The notes: a model not told the origin generated them from the sequence alone. Shown: positions 7,080-14,238, counted from the stretch's first letter. The stretch is 14,497 bases of DNA from Deltaproteobacteria bacterium (GCA_003646935.1 QMLW01000009.1:1-14497); one strand, 5' to 3'. Numbers and translations are program-made.

Positions 7080-8177
7080 ATGAACAAAAAGATCTTAATT
7101 GTAGACGATGAAGAACCTATCCGGGGATTGCTTGGACAGATCCTAGAGGCACAAGGTTATGCCTGTTTCTTTGCTGCCGATGCATCTGAAGCCCGTGAGT
7201 TCTTGGAACAACAAATCTTTGAGCTTATCCTTTGCGATATCATCATGCCCGGCGAGTTAGGCCTGGACTTCATCCGGGAAGTGCTAACTAAATATCAAGA
7301 CACGGCGGTCATCATGGTAACTGCGATAGACGATCCTTTAGTCGCAGAGGCTGCCTTGCATATGGGTGTCTATGGTTACATCACTAAGCCTATTGAGCGC
7401 AACGAGGTAGTGATCAATGTGGTCAATGCATTGCGCCGGCGAGAGCTTGAGATTGCTAATCGAACCTATCGTGAGGATCTGGAGACGATGGTCTCTGATC
7501 GTACCAGCTTTCTTATCCGTCTGGAAACAATGCTTGAACAGTTGCATTCGCCTCAGGTTGCCAAGGAATTAATTAAAAAGATAGATGACTTCGACCATCC
7601 TAACAAGATAAGAGAAAAATTGGAAATGACCGTTTTGTTTGCAGACATCAGAGGGTTTAGCAGTATGGTCTCCGTTCTTAAGCTAGAAGATATTGTTGAT
7701 TTTCTCGATGAGTTCTATAGTGCTATGGCCAAGACGGTATTTGATAATGAGGGAAGCATTGACAAGTTTATTGGTGATGAGGTGATGGCTTTCTTCGGGG
7801 CACCCATCGTCTTGGAAAATCCTACTGAAAATGGCATAAAGACCGCAATGGAAATGGAAGTCTCTTTTCAGAGACTAAGAAAGAGATTTTCAAGATATTC
7901 TTCTTATTTCGAGAACTTGGGAATCGGGATTGGTATCAATACAGGCGAAGTATTCATCGGAAATGTTGGCTCAAAAAAACGCTACGATTATACTGTTATT
8001 GGCACCGCGGTCAATATTACCAGAAGGTTGTGTTCCTGGGCCGGACCGGATCAGATCCTTACCACCAAAGAAACTCTCAATAAAATACCCGGAATAGTCT
8101 CATCTGAATTTGTCGAAAATATTTCCTTCAAGGGCATTCCAAAACCTGTTAATGTATACAAAATAATTCACATCTAA
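7080..8177 (+). CDS. Response regulator with class III adenylate/guanylate cyclase output
   Basis: The 365-residue soluble protein starts with a receiver domain (~1-120) carrying Asp9/Asp10, phosphoacceptor Asp53 (LILCDIIMP), Thr81 and Lys103. A helical linker (~118-180) follows, then a class III nucleotide cyclase domain (~182-365). The catalytic set is complete: metal-binding Asp189 (FADIRGF) and Asp233 (IGDEVMAFFG), Lys229 and Asp303 at the purine-selecting positions, and transition-state Asn312 and Arg316 (VNITRRL). The Lys/Asp pair predicts ATP as substrate and cAMP as product. The upstream hybrid kinase is the obvious candidate phosphodonor, though that kinase has its own receiver. No CRP-type or other cAMP effector is present in the window. 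Domain calls are firm; partner and substrate are inferred. Confidence 0.93.
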   Translation: MNKKILIVDDEEPIRGLLGQILEAQGYACFFAADASEAREFLEQQIFELILCDIIMPGELGLDFIREVLTKYQDTAVIMVTAIDDPLVAEAALHMGVYGYITKPIERNEVVINVVNALRRRELEIANRTYREDLETMVSDRTSFLIRLETMLEQLHSPQVAKELIKKIDDFDHPNKIREKLEMTVLFADIRGFSSMVSVLKLEDIVDFLDEFYSAMAKTVFDNEGSIDKFIGDEVMAFFGAPIVLENPTENGIKTAMEMEVSFQRLRKRFSRYSSYFENLGIGIGINTGEVFIGNVGSKKRYDYTVIGTAVNITRRLCSWAGPDQILTTKETLNKIPGIVSSEFVENISFKGIPKPVNVYKIIHI

Positions 8178-8189
8178 TCACAGATAAAA

Positions 8190-8325
8190 CTATCTCCTGG
8201 CGTAACATTTTAGCAAATGACCCCGAGACTTCTCTTCAGGGTTATAGAGGAAAGAAACTATACTCCTTAAGCAATTAATTTCAAAGGACCAAAATGCTAC
8301 CTCCTGGCAAGATTACATTTTCTGC
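8190..8325. repeat. Imperfect direct repeat in convergent intergenic gap
   Basis: Two similar segments, 8190-8214 and 8297-8325, share CTCCTGGC, then ACATTTT and TGC/AGC, with a 3-4 base insertion in the second copy. They flank most of the 160-base gap between the convergently transcribed cyclase and hydrolase genes. No good terminator hairpin was found in this gap. The role is unknown. Confidence 0.3.
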
Positions 8326-8337
8326 CTTCCTTCCGCA

Positions 8338-9468
8338 TTATCCATTCAGTGCCTGTTGGGTGATTTGTACAATCAAAGGATCATATCCCAGCCATTCTGC
8401 GGCAGTTAAAAGGGCCCTCTTATGCTCCCCTGCCATAGTGTAAGCAGATCCTACTCGCTCCTTATAGCGTGCATCCCTGAGAAGATGGTGGTCATAAATG
8501 ATCACATTTGTTGTGGTGCCTCTTAGAATAGCACAGACATTATCAATGGCCCGTTGTAAGTTAATTCGATTCACCATAAACCCGAACAGATATGTGGGCG
8601 GGCCATCCAGGATTAGTATATCGGGGTTTTCTTTGATAATCCATTGGGCATAATCCTCAATACTTGGCCCCTGCAGGTCAGAGGTATAAATCACCTTCCT
8701 GCCTTTATGCTCCACACTGACTCCAACTACCCATCCAACGCGATCAAACTCAATGCCATGGAACATGGGCTCAGTAAACCTTACAAAGGTCGATCCCTTT
8801 TTAAATGATCGTCCATCACAGATTTGAATATCCATTTTTTGAATCCCGGCCTCAGAAATCCAGTCTTCCGTCTTCCACCTCAAGGCCATTTTCTTGAACC
8901 AGGCACGGCCCTTATCAATGAGTTGATTCTTCCTTTGCTGGTAATCGCCGTAGTCCTTTGCCATTGCCATGGGCAAGCTGCCGGTCGGGTCACTAAAATC
9001 CATTTTTGCACCGGGCTGTGTGTAAAGCCAATCATGATTCCTGATACCGTTTATCTCATATAACTGAGCAATAAAAGTCCTTGCCCGCTCCCATTGAGAA
9101 TGATTAATCCAGCGATTAGGATCTTTTATCCACATCCCTTTTCCCCTGTAAATCCCCTCCGCCTTTAATGGAGAGACGTGATGATCGTAGTGGTAGTGTG
9201 AGATAAAAACCGTGTCCGCCAGCCTGGAGAACCTGGCTATCGTTTCTAAGGCCTTACCTTTGAGCTCTTCCCCCTCTCTCTCATCCAAGGGATAGCTGGA
9301 CTGCATGGCCGCAGCACCGGGGTCAACCAGTAGGTGAAGGTCAGGGGTCTCTATAAAAACACAACTTGACTTTGCGCCGTAAGAATCGAACCAGACTAAA
9401 TATATATTAACTTCTCCAATAACAATCGGGTGCTCTTCTATTTCCTGAAAGGTAATCGTCGAAACCAT
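8338..9468 (-). CDS. Metallo-beta-lactamase-fold hydrolase (UPF0282-like)
   Basis: The 376-residue cytoplasmic protein has the MBL-fold signature HYHYDHH at 91-97, giving metal ligands His91, His93, Asp95 and His96. Later ligand candidates are His237 (PMFHGIEFD), Asp264 (VIYTSDLQGP) and His327/His328 (IIYDHHLLRD). It opens with DSYGAKSSCVFIETPDL...LLVDPGAA, a start that resembles the UPF0282 family of predicted metal-dependent hydrolases, best known from archaea. That family recall is from memory. It has no signal peptide. The substrate is unknown. It is transcribed toward the cyclase and divergently from the Rrf2 gene. No Shine-Dalgarno precedes the ATG, and the best promoter implies a nearly leaderless mRNA. 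Archaeal affinity, if confirmed, would suggest transfer. Confidence 0.8.
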   Translation of the reverse strand: MVSTITFQEIEEHPIVIGEVNIYLVWFDSYGAKSSCVFIETPDLHLLVDPGAAAMQSSYPLDEREGEELKGKALETIARFSRLADTVFISHYHYDHHVSPLKAEGIYRGKGMWIKDPNRWINHSQWERARTFIAQLYEINGIRNHDWLYTQPGAKMDFSDPTGSLPMAMAKDYGDYQQRKNQLIDKGRAWFKKMALRWKTEDWISEAGIQKMDIQICDGRSFKKGSTFVRFTEPMFHGIEFDRVGWVVGVSVEHKGRKVIYTSDLQGPSIEDYAQWIIKENPDILILDGPPTYLFGFMVNRINLQRAIDNVCAILRGTTTNVIIYDHHLLRDARYKERVGSAYTMAGEHKRALLTAAEWLGYDPLIVQITQQALNG

Positions 9469-9477
9469 AAGATATTT

Positions 9478-9506
9478 TATATATAGAAAATTTTAACATT
9501 TTACAA
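9478..9506 (-). promoter_or_regulatory. Putative promoter of the MBL hydrolase, nearly leaderless
   Basis: On the minus strand, TTGTAA (complement of 9501-9506) is followed after 17 bases by TATATA (9478-9483). Transcription would begin around 9471, about 3 bases before the ATG (9466-9468). The absence of any ribosome-binding site agrees with leaderless initiation. The region is very AT-rich, so the exact boxes are uncertain. Confidence 0.4.
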
Positions 9507-9512
9507 ATGTTA
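9494..9512. promoter_or_regulatory. Perfect dyad overlapping the MBL -35 region (operator candidate)
   Basis: TAACATTT-TAC-AAATGTTA is a perfect 8-3-8 inverted repeat. It covers the whole proposed -35 box of the minus-strand hydrolase gene, the place where a repressor dimer would block polymerase. It does not match the FNR (TTGAT-N4-ATCAA) or CRP consensus. The binding protein is unknown; the adjacent Rrf2 regulator is one candidate. Confidence 0.45.
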
Positions 9513-9619
9513 CCAATTTTTTAACAAAAAACCTCATTGAGACACTCTCGATTCCAAAGCCGGAATTCTCTTTAGCGGGTATTTAAGGTAGGGAATCCAC
9601 CCAATTTGGTACCTGGAGC

Positions 9620-9648
9620 TTGACTCTTTGAACTCCTATGAATATTAT
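9620..9648 (+). promoter_or_regulatory. Putative sigma-70 promoter of the Rrf2/fdhD cluster
   Basis: TTGACT (5/6) at 9620-9625, a 17-base spacer and TATTAT (5/6) at 9643-9648 form a strong promoter match directly upstream of the Rrf2 gene. The predicted start near 9655 gives a leader of about 23 nt. The tandem elements at 9647-9671 lie across the start point. Confidence 0.6.
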
Positions 9649-9671
9649 TACTAAAATACTAATATTACTAA
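9647..9671 (+). repeat. Three tandem A(T/A)TACTAA elements, probable operator
   Basis: ATTACTAA (9647-9654), AATACTAA (9655-9662) and ATTACTAA (9664-9671) follow one another with a period of 8-9 bases. The array starts inside the -10 box and ends 6 bases before the GTG start codon. Position and repetition suggest an operator for autorepression by the Rrf2 protein encoded directly downstream. Rrf2 sites are usually dyads, so the direct-repeat arrangement is unusual. Confidence 0.5.
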
Positions 9672-9677
9672 TGTAAA

Positions 9678-10124
9678 GTGAAGCTTTCTACAAAGGGCAG
9701 CTATTCCTTGAGAGCAATGCTGGATCTGGCCCTCAATTCCGGCGATGTTCCTGTATTGATCAAGGATATCTCCTTCAGGCAGGGAATCTCAAGGGGCTAT
9801 CTCGAGCAGCTCTTTACCTCCCTCAGGGTGGCCGGGTTGGTGCGGGGCATTCGTGGTGCCCGGGGGGGATTCATTTTATCCCGCCCACCAGCGGAAATAA
9901 AGCTCAGCGAGATCATTCAAGCAACAGAGGGATCAATCGCACCCGTTGCCTGTGTCGATGATCCGAGGCTCTGCCGGAAAAGCGGTGAATGTATAACCAG
10001 GGATGTATGGATAGAGATGAAAAGGGCATGCGATAGCGTGCTGGAGTCCCTTACCTTACAAGACCTGATTGAGCGGAGCGAAAAAAAGAGCGTCCAAGGG
10101 GAGCATCTCGAGGAGATCTCCTAA
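9678..10124 (+). CDS. Rrf2-family transcriptional regulator with Fe-S-type cysteines
   Basis: This is a 148-residue DNA-binding protein. The winged helix-turn-helix spans ~1-75, with the family opening MKLSTKGSYSLRAMLDLA, recognition helix region ISRGYLEQLFTSLRVAGLV and wing GIRGARGGFILSRP. Cys92, Cys99 and Cys105 in ACVDDPRLCRKSGECITRDVW occupy the place where IscR and NsrR ligate an Fe-S cluster; an additional Cys is at 118. IscR spacing is Cx5Cx5C, while here it is Cx6Cx5C. The start is GTG, since an in-frame TAA stands just before it (9674-9676); no Shine-Dalgarno is visible. The next gene starts 36 bases on, so it probably heads the Mo-cofactor operon and controls it together with itself. 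The signal could be Fe-S/redox status or cysteine, as in CymR; this is inferred. Confidence 0.9.
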   Translation: MKLSTKGSYSLRAMLDLALNSGDVPVLIKDISFRQGISRGYLEQLFTSLRVAGLVRGIRGARGGFILSRPPAEIKLSEIIQATEGSIAPVACVDDPRLCRKSGECITRDVWIEMKRACDSVLESLTLQDLIERSEKKSVQGEHLEEIS

Positions 10125-10160
10125 TACCAACCTTCATGGGACGAATGAGGTGGACTATCG

Positions 10161-10604
10161 ATGGCTCAGATCATTGCCGTGTGCACGAGCGAGCAGAAGG
10201 GCACGAACAAGAAAACGGTGTCAACGGCAGTAGCCAGAGAAAATTTTGGACTCGTGGGCGATGCCCACGCCGATTGCCACACCCATCGGCAGGTGAGCCT
10301 GCTCGCAGTTGAGAGCATACATAAGATGCGAAATCACGGGTTAGAGGTGGGGCCAGGAGACTTTGCAGAAAATCTGACTACCCGGAATATAGATCTCGCG
10401 TCGCTGCCCATCGGCAGCCGGCTTGAAGTAGGAGACGATATTATCCTGGAGCTCACCCAGATCGGCAAGAAATGTCACACCAAGTGCGCCATCTTTCACC
10501 AGGTAGGAACATGCATCATGCCCAAAGAAGGGGTATTTGCCAGGGTAATCCGCGGCGGAATTATCAATGCCGGAGACACCATTAGGATAAAAGATGTTGG
10601 ATAA
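10161..10604 (+). CDS. MOSC domain protein
   Basis: The 147-residue protein is a stand-alone MOSC (MoCo sulfurase C-terminal) domain. Motifs are GLVGDAHAD.H..RQVSLLA (30-49), VGPGDFAENLTT (63-74), the Cys-containing KKCHTKCAIF (103-112) and a late GGIINAGDTIRI (132-143). MOSC domains bind molybdenum cofactor and carry persulfide on a conserved Cys; Cys105, Cys109 and Cys118 are candidates. A clear Shine-Dalgarno, AGGTGG, lies 8 bases before the ATG. The gene overlaps fdhD by 11 bases, which indicates coupling with that protein. A role in sulfur delivery to Mo or W cofactor is likely; the exact reaction is unproven. Confidence 0.9.
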   Translation: MAQIIAVCTSEQKGTNKKTVSTAVARENFGLVGDAHADCHTHRQVSLLAVESIHKMRNHGLEVGPGDFAENLTTRNIDLASLPIGSRLEVGDDIILELTQIGKKCHTKCAIFHQVGTCIMPKEGVFARVIRGGIINAGDTIRIKDVG

Positions 10605-11376
10605 CGTACCCATTGTACGCATCTACAAGGACGGCAAGGGAAAGCCAAAAAGGATGAAAGACACGGTGGTGGCCGAATATGCCCTTACCATCCGCCTCTA
10701 TGACAAAGAGCTAGTGACGCTGCTTTGCTCCCCGGAAAAACTGGAATACCTCGCCGTTGGTTTTCTTTTCTCCGAGGGCATAATTAAAGGAAAAGAGGAC
10801 ATCAAGGGGATAGTGCTCGATGAGAACAAGGGCGCAATAGAGATAGCTACCGCTGAACCCGGAACGACAACCAAGGATGCGGCCTTTCAACGGCTCATAG
10901 CCTCAAGTGGGGGCCAGGGAATATCCTCCCTTGACCTAGATCATAACATCGTGGAATCAAAACGTACCATAACACCTGCTGAGATCTTCGACCTCATCGA
11001 GGAGTTCGTTCACCGATCTGATGTATTCGAGGCCACGGGCGGGGCTCATAGCGCTGCATTGTGTGACGCACGCAATATCCTCGTCTTTAGTGAAGACATC
11101 GGCAGACACAATGCTATCGATAAGGTCTTTGGGGAATGCCTAATGAAGGCAATACCCACCAATGACCATATAGTACTTACCAGCGGAAGGGTCTCATCTG
11201 AGATCGTGCAAAAGGTGGCCAAGAGGAATATTCCCATGATTATCTCCAAATCCGCTCCCACCAATAGAGGGGTGGAGATCGCAGCAGATTTGGGTATCAC
11301 CCTTATAGGCTTCGTCAGGGAGGGGCGGATGAACCTTTACACCCATACCTGGAGGGTAGTATCCGATGAAATATGA
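10594..11376 (+). CDS. fdhD: FdhD-type formate dehydrogenase accessory protein lacking the cysteine loop
   Basis: The 260-residue protein shows FdhD signatures: EYLAVGFLFSEGII (51-64), FEATGGAHSAAL (145-156), EDIGRHNAIDKVFG (167-180), TSGRVSSEIVQK (196-207) and SKSAPTNRGVEIA (218-230). FdhD transfers sulfur from a cysteine desulfurase to the bis-MGD cofactor of formate dehydrogenase. In E. coli this needs the CxxC loop (SSCGVCG); here the equivalent stretch is SSGGQG (104-109) with no cysteine. Remaining cysteines (45, 157, 182) are elsewhere. The frame is intact, and flanking family motifs are well conserved, so it is not a decayed gene. It may bind or deliver cofactor while another protein, such as the coupled MOSC protein, carries the sulfur. 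It overlaps the genes on both sides by 11 bases. Confidence 0.9.
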   Translation: MLDNVPIVRIYKDGKGKPKRMKDTVVAEYALTIRLYDKELVTLLCSPEKLEYLAVGFLFSEGIIKGKEDIKGIVLDENKGAIEIATAEPGTTTKDAAFQRLIASSGGQGISSLDLDHNIVESKRTITPAEIFDLIEEFVHRSDVFEATGGAHSAALCDARNILVFSEDIGRHNAIDKVFGECLMKAIPTNDHIVLTSGRVSSEIVQKVAKRNIPMIISKSAPTNRGVEIAADLGITLIGFVREGRMNLYTHTWRVVSDEI

Positions 11377-11689
11377 TGGAAATGTAGTCATCTTTATCAC
11401 CGCTGGCACCCGTGAAGAGGCACTCAAGGTCAGCCAGTTGCTCCTCGAGCGTAGAGCCGCTGCATGCGTTAACATAGCGCCCAATATTACCTCGATATTT
11501 TGGTGGCAGGGCAGGCTAGAAACGAACCGGGAAAGCCTCATAATCGTGAAAACAAGGGTGTCGAAACTGGAAGAAGTGGTGCGGTTGGTGAAGGAGATTC
11601 ACAGCTATGAAGTACCCGAGGTAATAGCCCTCCCCATCATCGGCGGCAATCGAGAGTACCTGGAATGGATAAGCGAAGAGGTAAAATAA
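11366..11689 (+). CDS. cutA: CutA1 divalent-cation tolerance protein
   Basis: The 107-residue protein matches the full length of the small trimeric CutA1 family. It shows VVIFITAGTREEALKVSQLLLE (7-28), the signature AACVNIAPNITSIFWWQG (32-49), ESLIIVKTR (56-64) and the C-terminal YEVPEVIALPI (81-91). The ATG is 9 bases after GGAGGG and overlaps the fdhD stop region by 11 bases, so it is coexpressed with the cofactor genes. CutA proteins are linked to metal tolerance, but their molecular role is unsettled. Here the setting suggests a link with metal or cofactor handling. Confidence 0.93.
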   Translation: MKYDGNVVIFITAGTREEALKVSQLLLERRAAACVNIAPNITSIFWWQGRLETNRESLIIVKTRVSKLEEVVRLVKEIHSYEVPEVIALPIIGGNREYLEWISEEVK

Positions 11690-11741
11690 CAGGCCGAGGA
11701 GGAGTGATCGGTTTTTCTATCCGAGCAAGAGTTCAAGAGAT

Positions 11742-12014
11742 ATGAGCATAGAGGTAAACATACACCAGGCGCTGCGTCATTTGACGAACAAACAGGCAAA
11801 GGTCGAGGTGAATGGTGCTACCGTGGGCGAATGTCTCAATGATCTGGTGCGCCGATTTCCCGGTGTTAAGCCGAAGATATTCGGAAAGAACGGCAAATTG
11901 CTCAATTACGTCGATATCTACGTGAATATGGAAAGCTCGTATCCGGAGGAACTCGCCAAGCACGTTAACGACGGAGATAGGCTCCATATCACGCTGATTA
12001 TCGCAGGGGGGTAA
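11742..12014 (+). CDS. MoaD/ThiS-like ubiquitin-fold sulfur carrier
   Basis: The 90-residue beta-grasp protein has the MoaD pattern: an N-terminal strand, VNGATVGECLNDLVRRFPG (23-41), a middle strand YVDIYVNM (56-63), and the ending DGDRLHITLIIAGG. The C-terminal Gly-Gly is needed for adenylation and thiocarboxylation by an E1-like enzyme such as MoeB. In this operon it most likely supplies sulfur for molybdopterin or tungstopterin. No MoaE or E1 partner is present in the window, so these must be elsewhere. It starts 52 bases after cutA with only a weak ribosome site. A ThiS or other sulfur-carrier role cannot be excluded. Confidence 0.88.
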   Translation: MSIEVNIHQALRHLTNKQAKVEVNGATVGECLNDLVRRFPGVKPKIFGKNGKLLNYVDIYVNMESSYPEELAKHVNDGDRLHITLIIAGG

Positions 12015-12035
12015 GCGGGATAGCGACGGAGAACG

Positions 12036-12060
12036 CGGGAGGGCCTCCTTCCTGCTCCCG
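12036..12060 (+). other. Stem-loop after the MoaD-like gene
   Basis: CGGGAG (12036-12041) pairs with CTCCCG (12055-12060) around a 13-base loop, 22 bases after the stop codon of the sulfur-carrier gene. There is no following T-run, so it could be an mRNA end structure rather than an intrinsic terminator. Confidence 0.35.
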
Positions 12061-12079
12061 AGCGACATCACTCGAGCAT

Positions 12080-12097
12080 ATGAGGCACCTACCTCAT
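12080..12097. promoter_or_regulatory. Dyad just upstream of the 12109 promoter
   Basis: ATGAGG at 12080-12085 and CCTCAT at 12092-12097 form a perfect 6-6-6 inverted repeat ending 11 bases before the -35 box. The location would suit an activator site. Its short length makes chance possible. Confidence 0.3.
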
Positions 12098-12108
12098 CCC
12101 CTTTCCCA

Positions 12109-12137
12109 TTGACACCTATTCTCCTATCCCATATACT
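12109..12137 (+). promoter_or_regulatory. Strong sigma-70 promoter of the HEAT-repeat gene
   Basis: A perfect TTGACA at 12109-12114, a 17-base spacer and TATACT (5/6) at 12132-12137 give the best promoter match in the window. Transcription would begin near 12144, 33 bases before the ATG at 12177. It separates the last two genes from the cofactor operon. Confidence 0.65.
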
Positions 12138-12176
12138 TCTCCCACCTGGCCATCAACCCTTATTGCTTTCATAACG

Positions 12177-14225
12177 ATGCCAACACCCGCTTCTTCAGAA
12201 CAAACGTCAGTACCCGAAAGCATTGGCGAGTTCACCATTTCATTCATGCGTGCCATCAATAGCGCCCGCCTTTACTCGAGCGGCCATGATATCCTCAACA
12301 AGCACATCGCAGAACTCCATGGGAAGCTCAAGGGTGCCCTGGGCGATCTCGATTTCCTGTTTCTGGGCTGCGCCAGAAATGTCCTCTATTTTGAAGGAAC
12401 CTTTTATAAGCCGAAAGAGCCCCATGTCCAGAAATTCCTCACCTTTTTTCACTTCCTGAGAATCTCCCAGATACTGCTTGAGAAAGAACTCACCGCCGAG
12501 GAACTGGGGTTGTTCATTGAGCTCCTCGCGGGCGCACGCCAGGGACAGGGAGACGAAGTGCTCTCCGCGTTGACTCGCGATAACACCGATCACGTGAGGA
12601 TCGGCCTTCTGGACTATACGGTATTCTCAGCGGTTCAGACAGCGGCTGCACAGCTAACCGCAGTGAGCGATGAGGCGGGAGTCTGGCGACAGCTTATCCT
12701 CCAGCCCGCAGGGGCGGGGACCGTGAGGCTCGACCAGGCGCAAACCAATAAACTCGCGAGCATCTGTGGGGATGTAGAGCAATTGAAGAAGCTCCTCTCC
12801 CAGTTAGACAGCGAGATGAAGGATGAGACCAAGGGCGTCAGCGTTACCCAACGCGGAACCCTTTTGGGCAACTTCATCCAGAACATAGGCGACCTACTGT
12901 CTGGAATGGCGCCGATAAAACGGAAGCTCTTCTCGCAGCAGCTGATTACCGTGCTCGACACGCTCGAGCCCGGCCTCAGGGCAGAGATACTCGGATCCAT
13001 CGCGCCGGAAGATGTGAGGGGCCCGGATAATGACGTTATTCACGAAATCATTCAGGCTCTGCCCGATGCACAACTCACACGCCTACTCGGCGAGGCCGTC
13101 AAAGAGTCGGGCGTGAAATCTAGATCATTCAACAACCTTTTCGGCCGTGCCCTGGCCAAGTACCGCGAGCCCGGCGTGCTCTTAACCCTTATTCAGCAGG
13201 AGATGCACCGCACTATTGAGCAGGGTGAATCCGAACCTCTGGGCAACTTGCAGCAATTGGAGCAGCTCCTTATCCAGAAGCAGGAATCAGAGGAGGTAAA
13301 CAAGCAATACCACCAGGAGATCGATGCGCTCGCCACCTCTATCCAGATGCAAATGCCCGTAAAAGAGGAGGAGGAGATAGCCCGGTTGCTCAAGACCCTC
13401 ACGCCTGAAGAATTGAAGCATGCCAAGGCAAAGCTCATCGTCGACCTCATCGGTCAGGCTCAGGTCGGCCGGTCAGAGACCGTCCTTCCCTCCCTGCTCG
13501 AGAGCCTCGGGGAAACCCTGAGGTCCTATCTGTCCGAGGGTGCCTACCTGACCGTAGGCAACACGCTGCGCGCAGTGTACCTTACACTCGGCGATCACCC
13601 CAAGGAAGAGCTGGTGAGAAACACCATGAACGCTGTCTTTACCGGTGAGCAGATCCGTGAGCTGCTTGATCAGCTCTTAAGGAAATGTCACACCTTTGAG
13701 CCGAGGGAGACCTCGGTCGTCGATGCTATCTGCCAGCTCTATCAGGATAAGGCAGGAGCGCTTCTCCTTGATCGCCTGAGGGAGGCAAAGGACGATGACA
13801 GCCCTCAAATAACGTGGATCTCGACCACCCTGGCAACACTGGGTCCAGGCCTTGGCACCCTTTTACCTAGCAGGCTACGGGATGCCTCGAACCGGATGCT
13901 CCCGCGTCTTCTCACGCTGGTCGCCATATCCAAAGATGCTGAACTGGCCCCTTTTGTAAAGAAATTGTTGGATCATAAGAACCAAGATATTCGCCTTAAG
14001 GCAATCGCCACCATCGGGCACCTTCGCGCAGAACGTATGGTGCCTCGTCTAACCGAGATAGCCCTGAAGAAAACACTTTTAAAGACCAAAAAGCTGAAAG
14101 ACCAGCAAATCGCAGCTGTCAAGGCGCTGGCGGAGATCGGCACGGATGAGGCGAGAGAGGCCCTGCAACAGGTTGCCGACAAGGGCTCGGGGGAGCTTAG
14201 AAAGCTCTGTGGGGAATTACTGTAG
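12177..14225 (+). CDS. Large helical protein with HEAT-like repeats
   Basis: The 682-residue protein is cytoplasmic with no signal peptide or membrane helix. Residues ~15-90 form a module with FMRAINSARLYSSGHDILNK and FLFLGCARNVLYFEG, also seen in the next protein. The middle (~180-540) is almost entirely helical and charged. The last ~140 residues contain HEAT/PBS-lyase-like repeats such as PFVKKLLDHKNQDIRLKAIATIGHL and QIAAVKALAEIGTDEAREALQQVA. HEAT repeats usually make protein-protein scaffolds, so a scaffold role is inferred. No Shine-Dalgarno precedes the ATG, but a strong promoter lies 40 bases upstream. It is followed after 13 bases by a gene with a related N-terminus, so the two are likely one operon. 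No specific function was recognised. Confidence 0.75.
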   Translation: MPTPASSEQTSVPESIGEFTISFMRAINSARLYSSGHDILNKHIAELHGKLKGALGDLDFLFLGCARNVLYFEGTFYKPKEPHVQKFLTFFHFLRISQILLEKELTAEELGLFIELLAGARQGQGDEVLSALTRDNTDHVRIGLLDYTVFSAVQTAAAQLTAVSDEAGVWRQLILQPAGAGTVRLDQAQTNKLASICGDVEQLKKLLSQLDSEMKDETKGVSVTQRGTLLGNFIQNIGDLLSGMAPIKRKLFSQQLITVLDTLEPGLRAEILGSIAPEDVRGPDNDVIHEIIQALPDAQLTRLLGEAVKESGVKSRSFNNLFGRALAKYREPGVLLTLIQQEMHRTIEQGESEPLGNLQQLEQLLIQKQESEEVNKQYHQEIDALATSIQMQMPVKEEEEIARLLKTLTPEELKHAKAKLIVDLIGQAQVGRSETVLPSLLESLGETLRSYLSEGAYLTVGNTLRAVYLTLGDHPKEELVRNTMNAVFTGEQIRELLDQLLRKCHTFEPRETSVVDAICQLYQDKAGALLLDRLREAKDDDSPQITWISTTLATLGPGLGTLLPSRLRDASNRMLPRLLTLVAISKDAELAPFVKKLLDHKNQDIRLKAIATIGHLRAERMVPRLTEIALKKTLLKTKKLKDQQIAAVKALAEIGTDEAREALQQVADKGSGELRKLCGELL

Positions 14226-14238
14226 CTCGGGAGGAACG

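Noticed and set aside
7050..7080. Possible c-di-GMP riboswitch (GGCAAAGCC element near the cyclase start)
   Set aside because: Other conserved GEMM elements and the paired helices are missing, and the predicted promoter leaves too little leader.
12240..12593. Minus-strand 117-codon frame inside the HEAT-repeat gene
   Set aside because: It is antisense to a long well-supported frame, has no ribosome site, and shows no motif.
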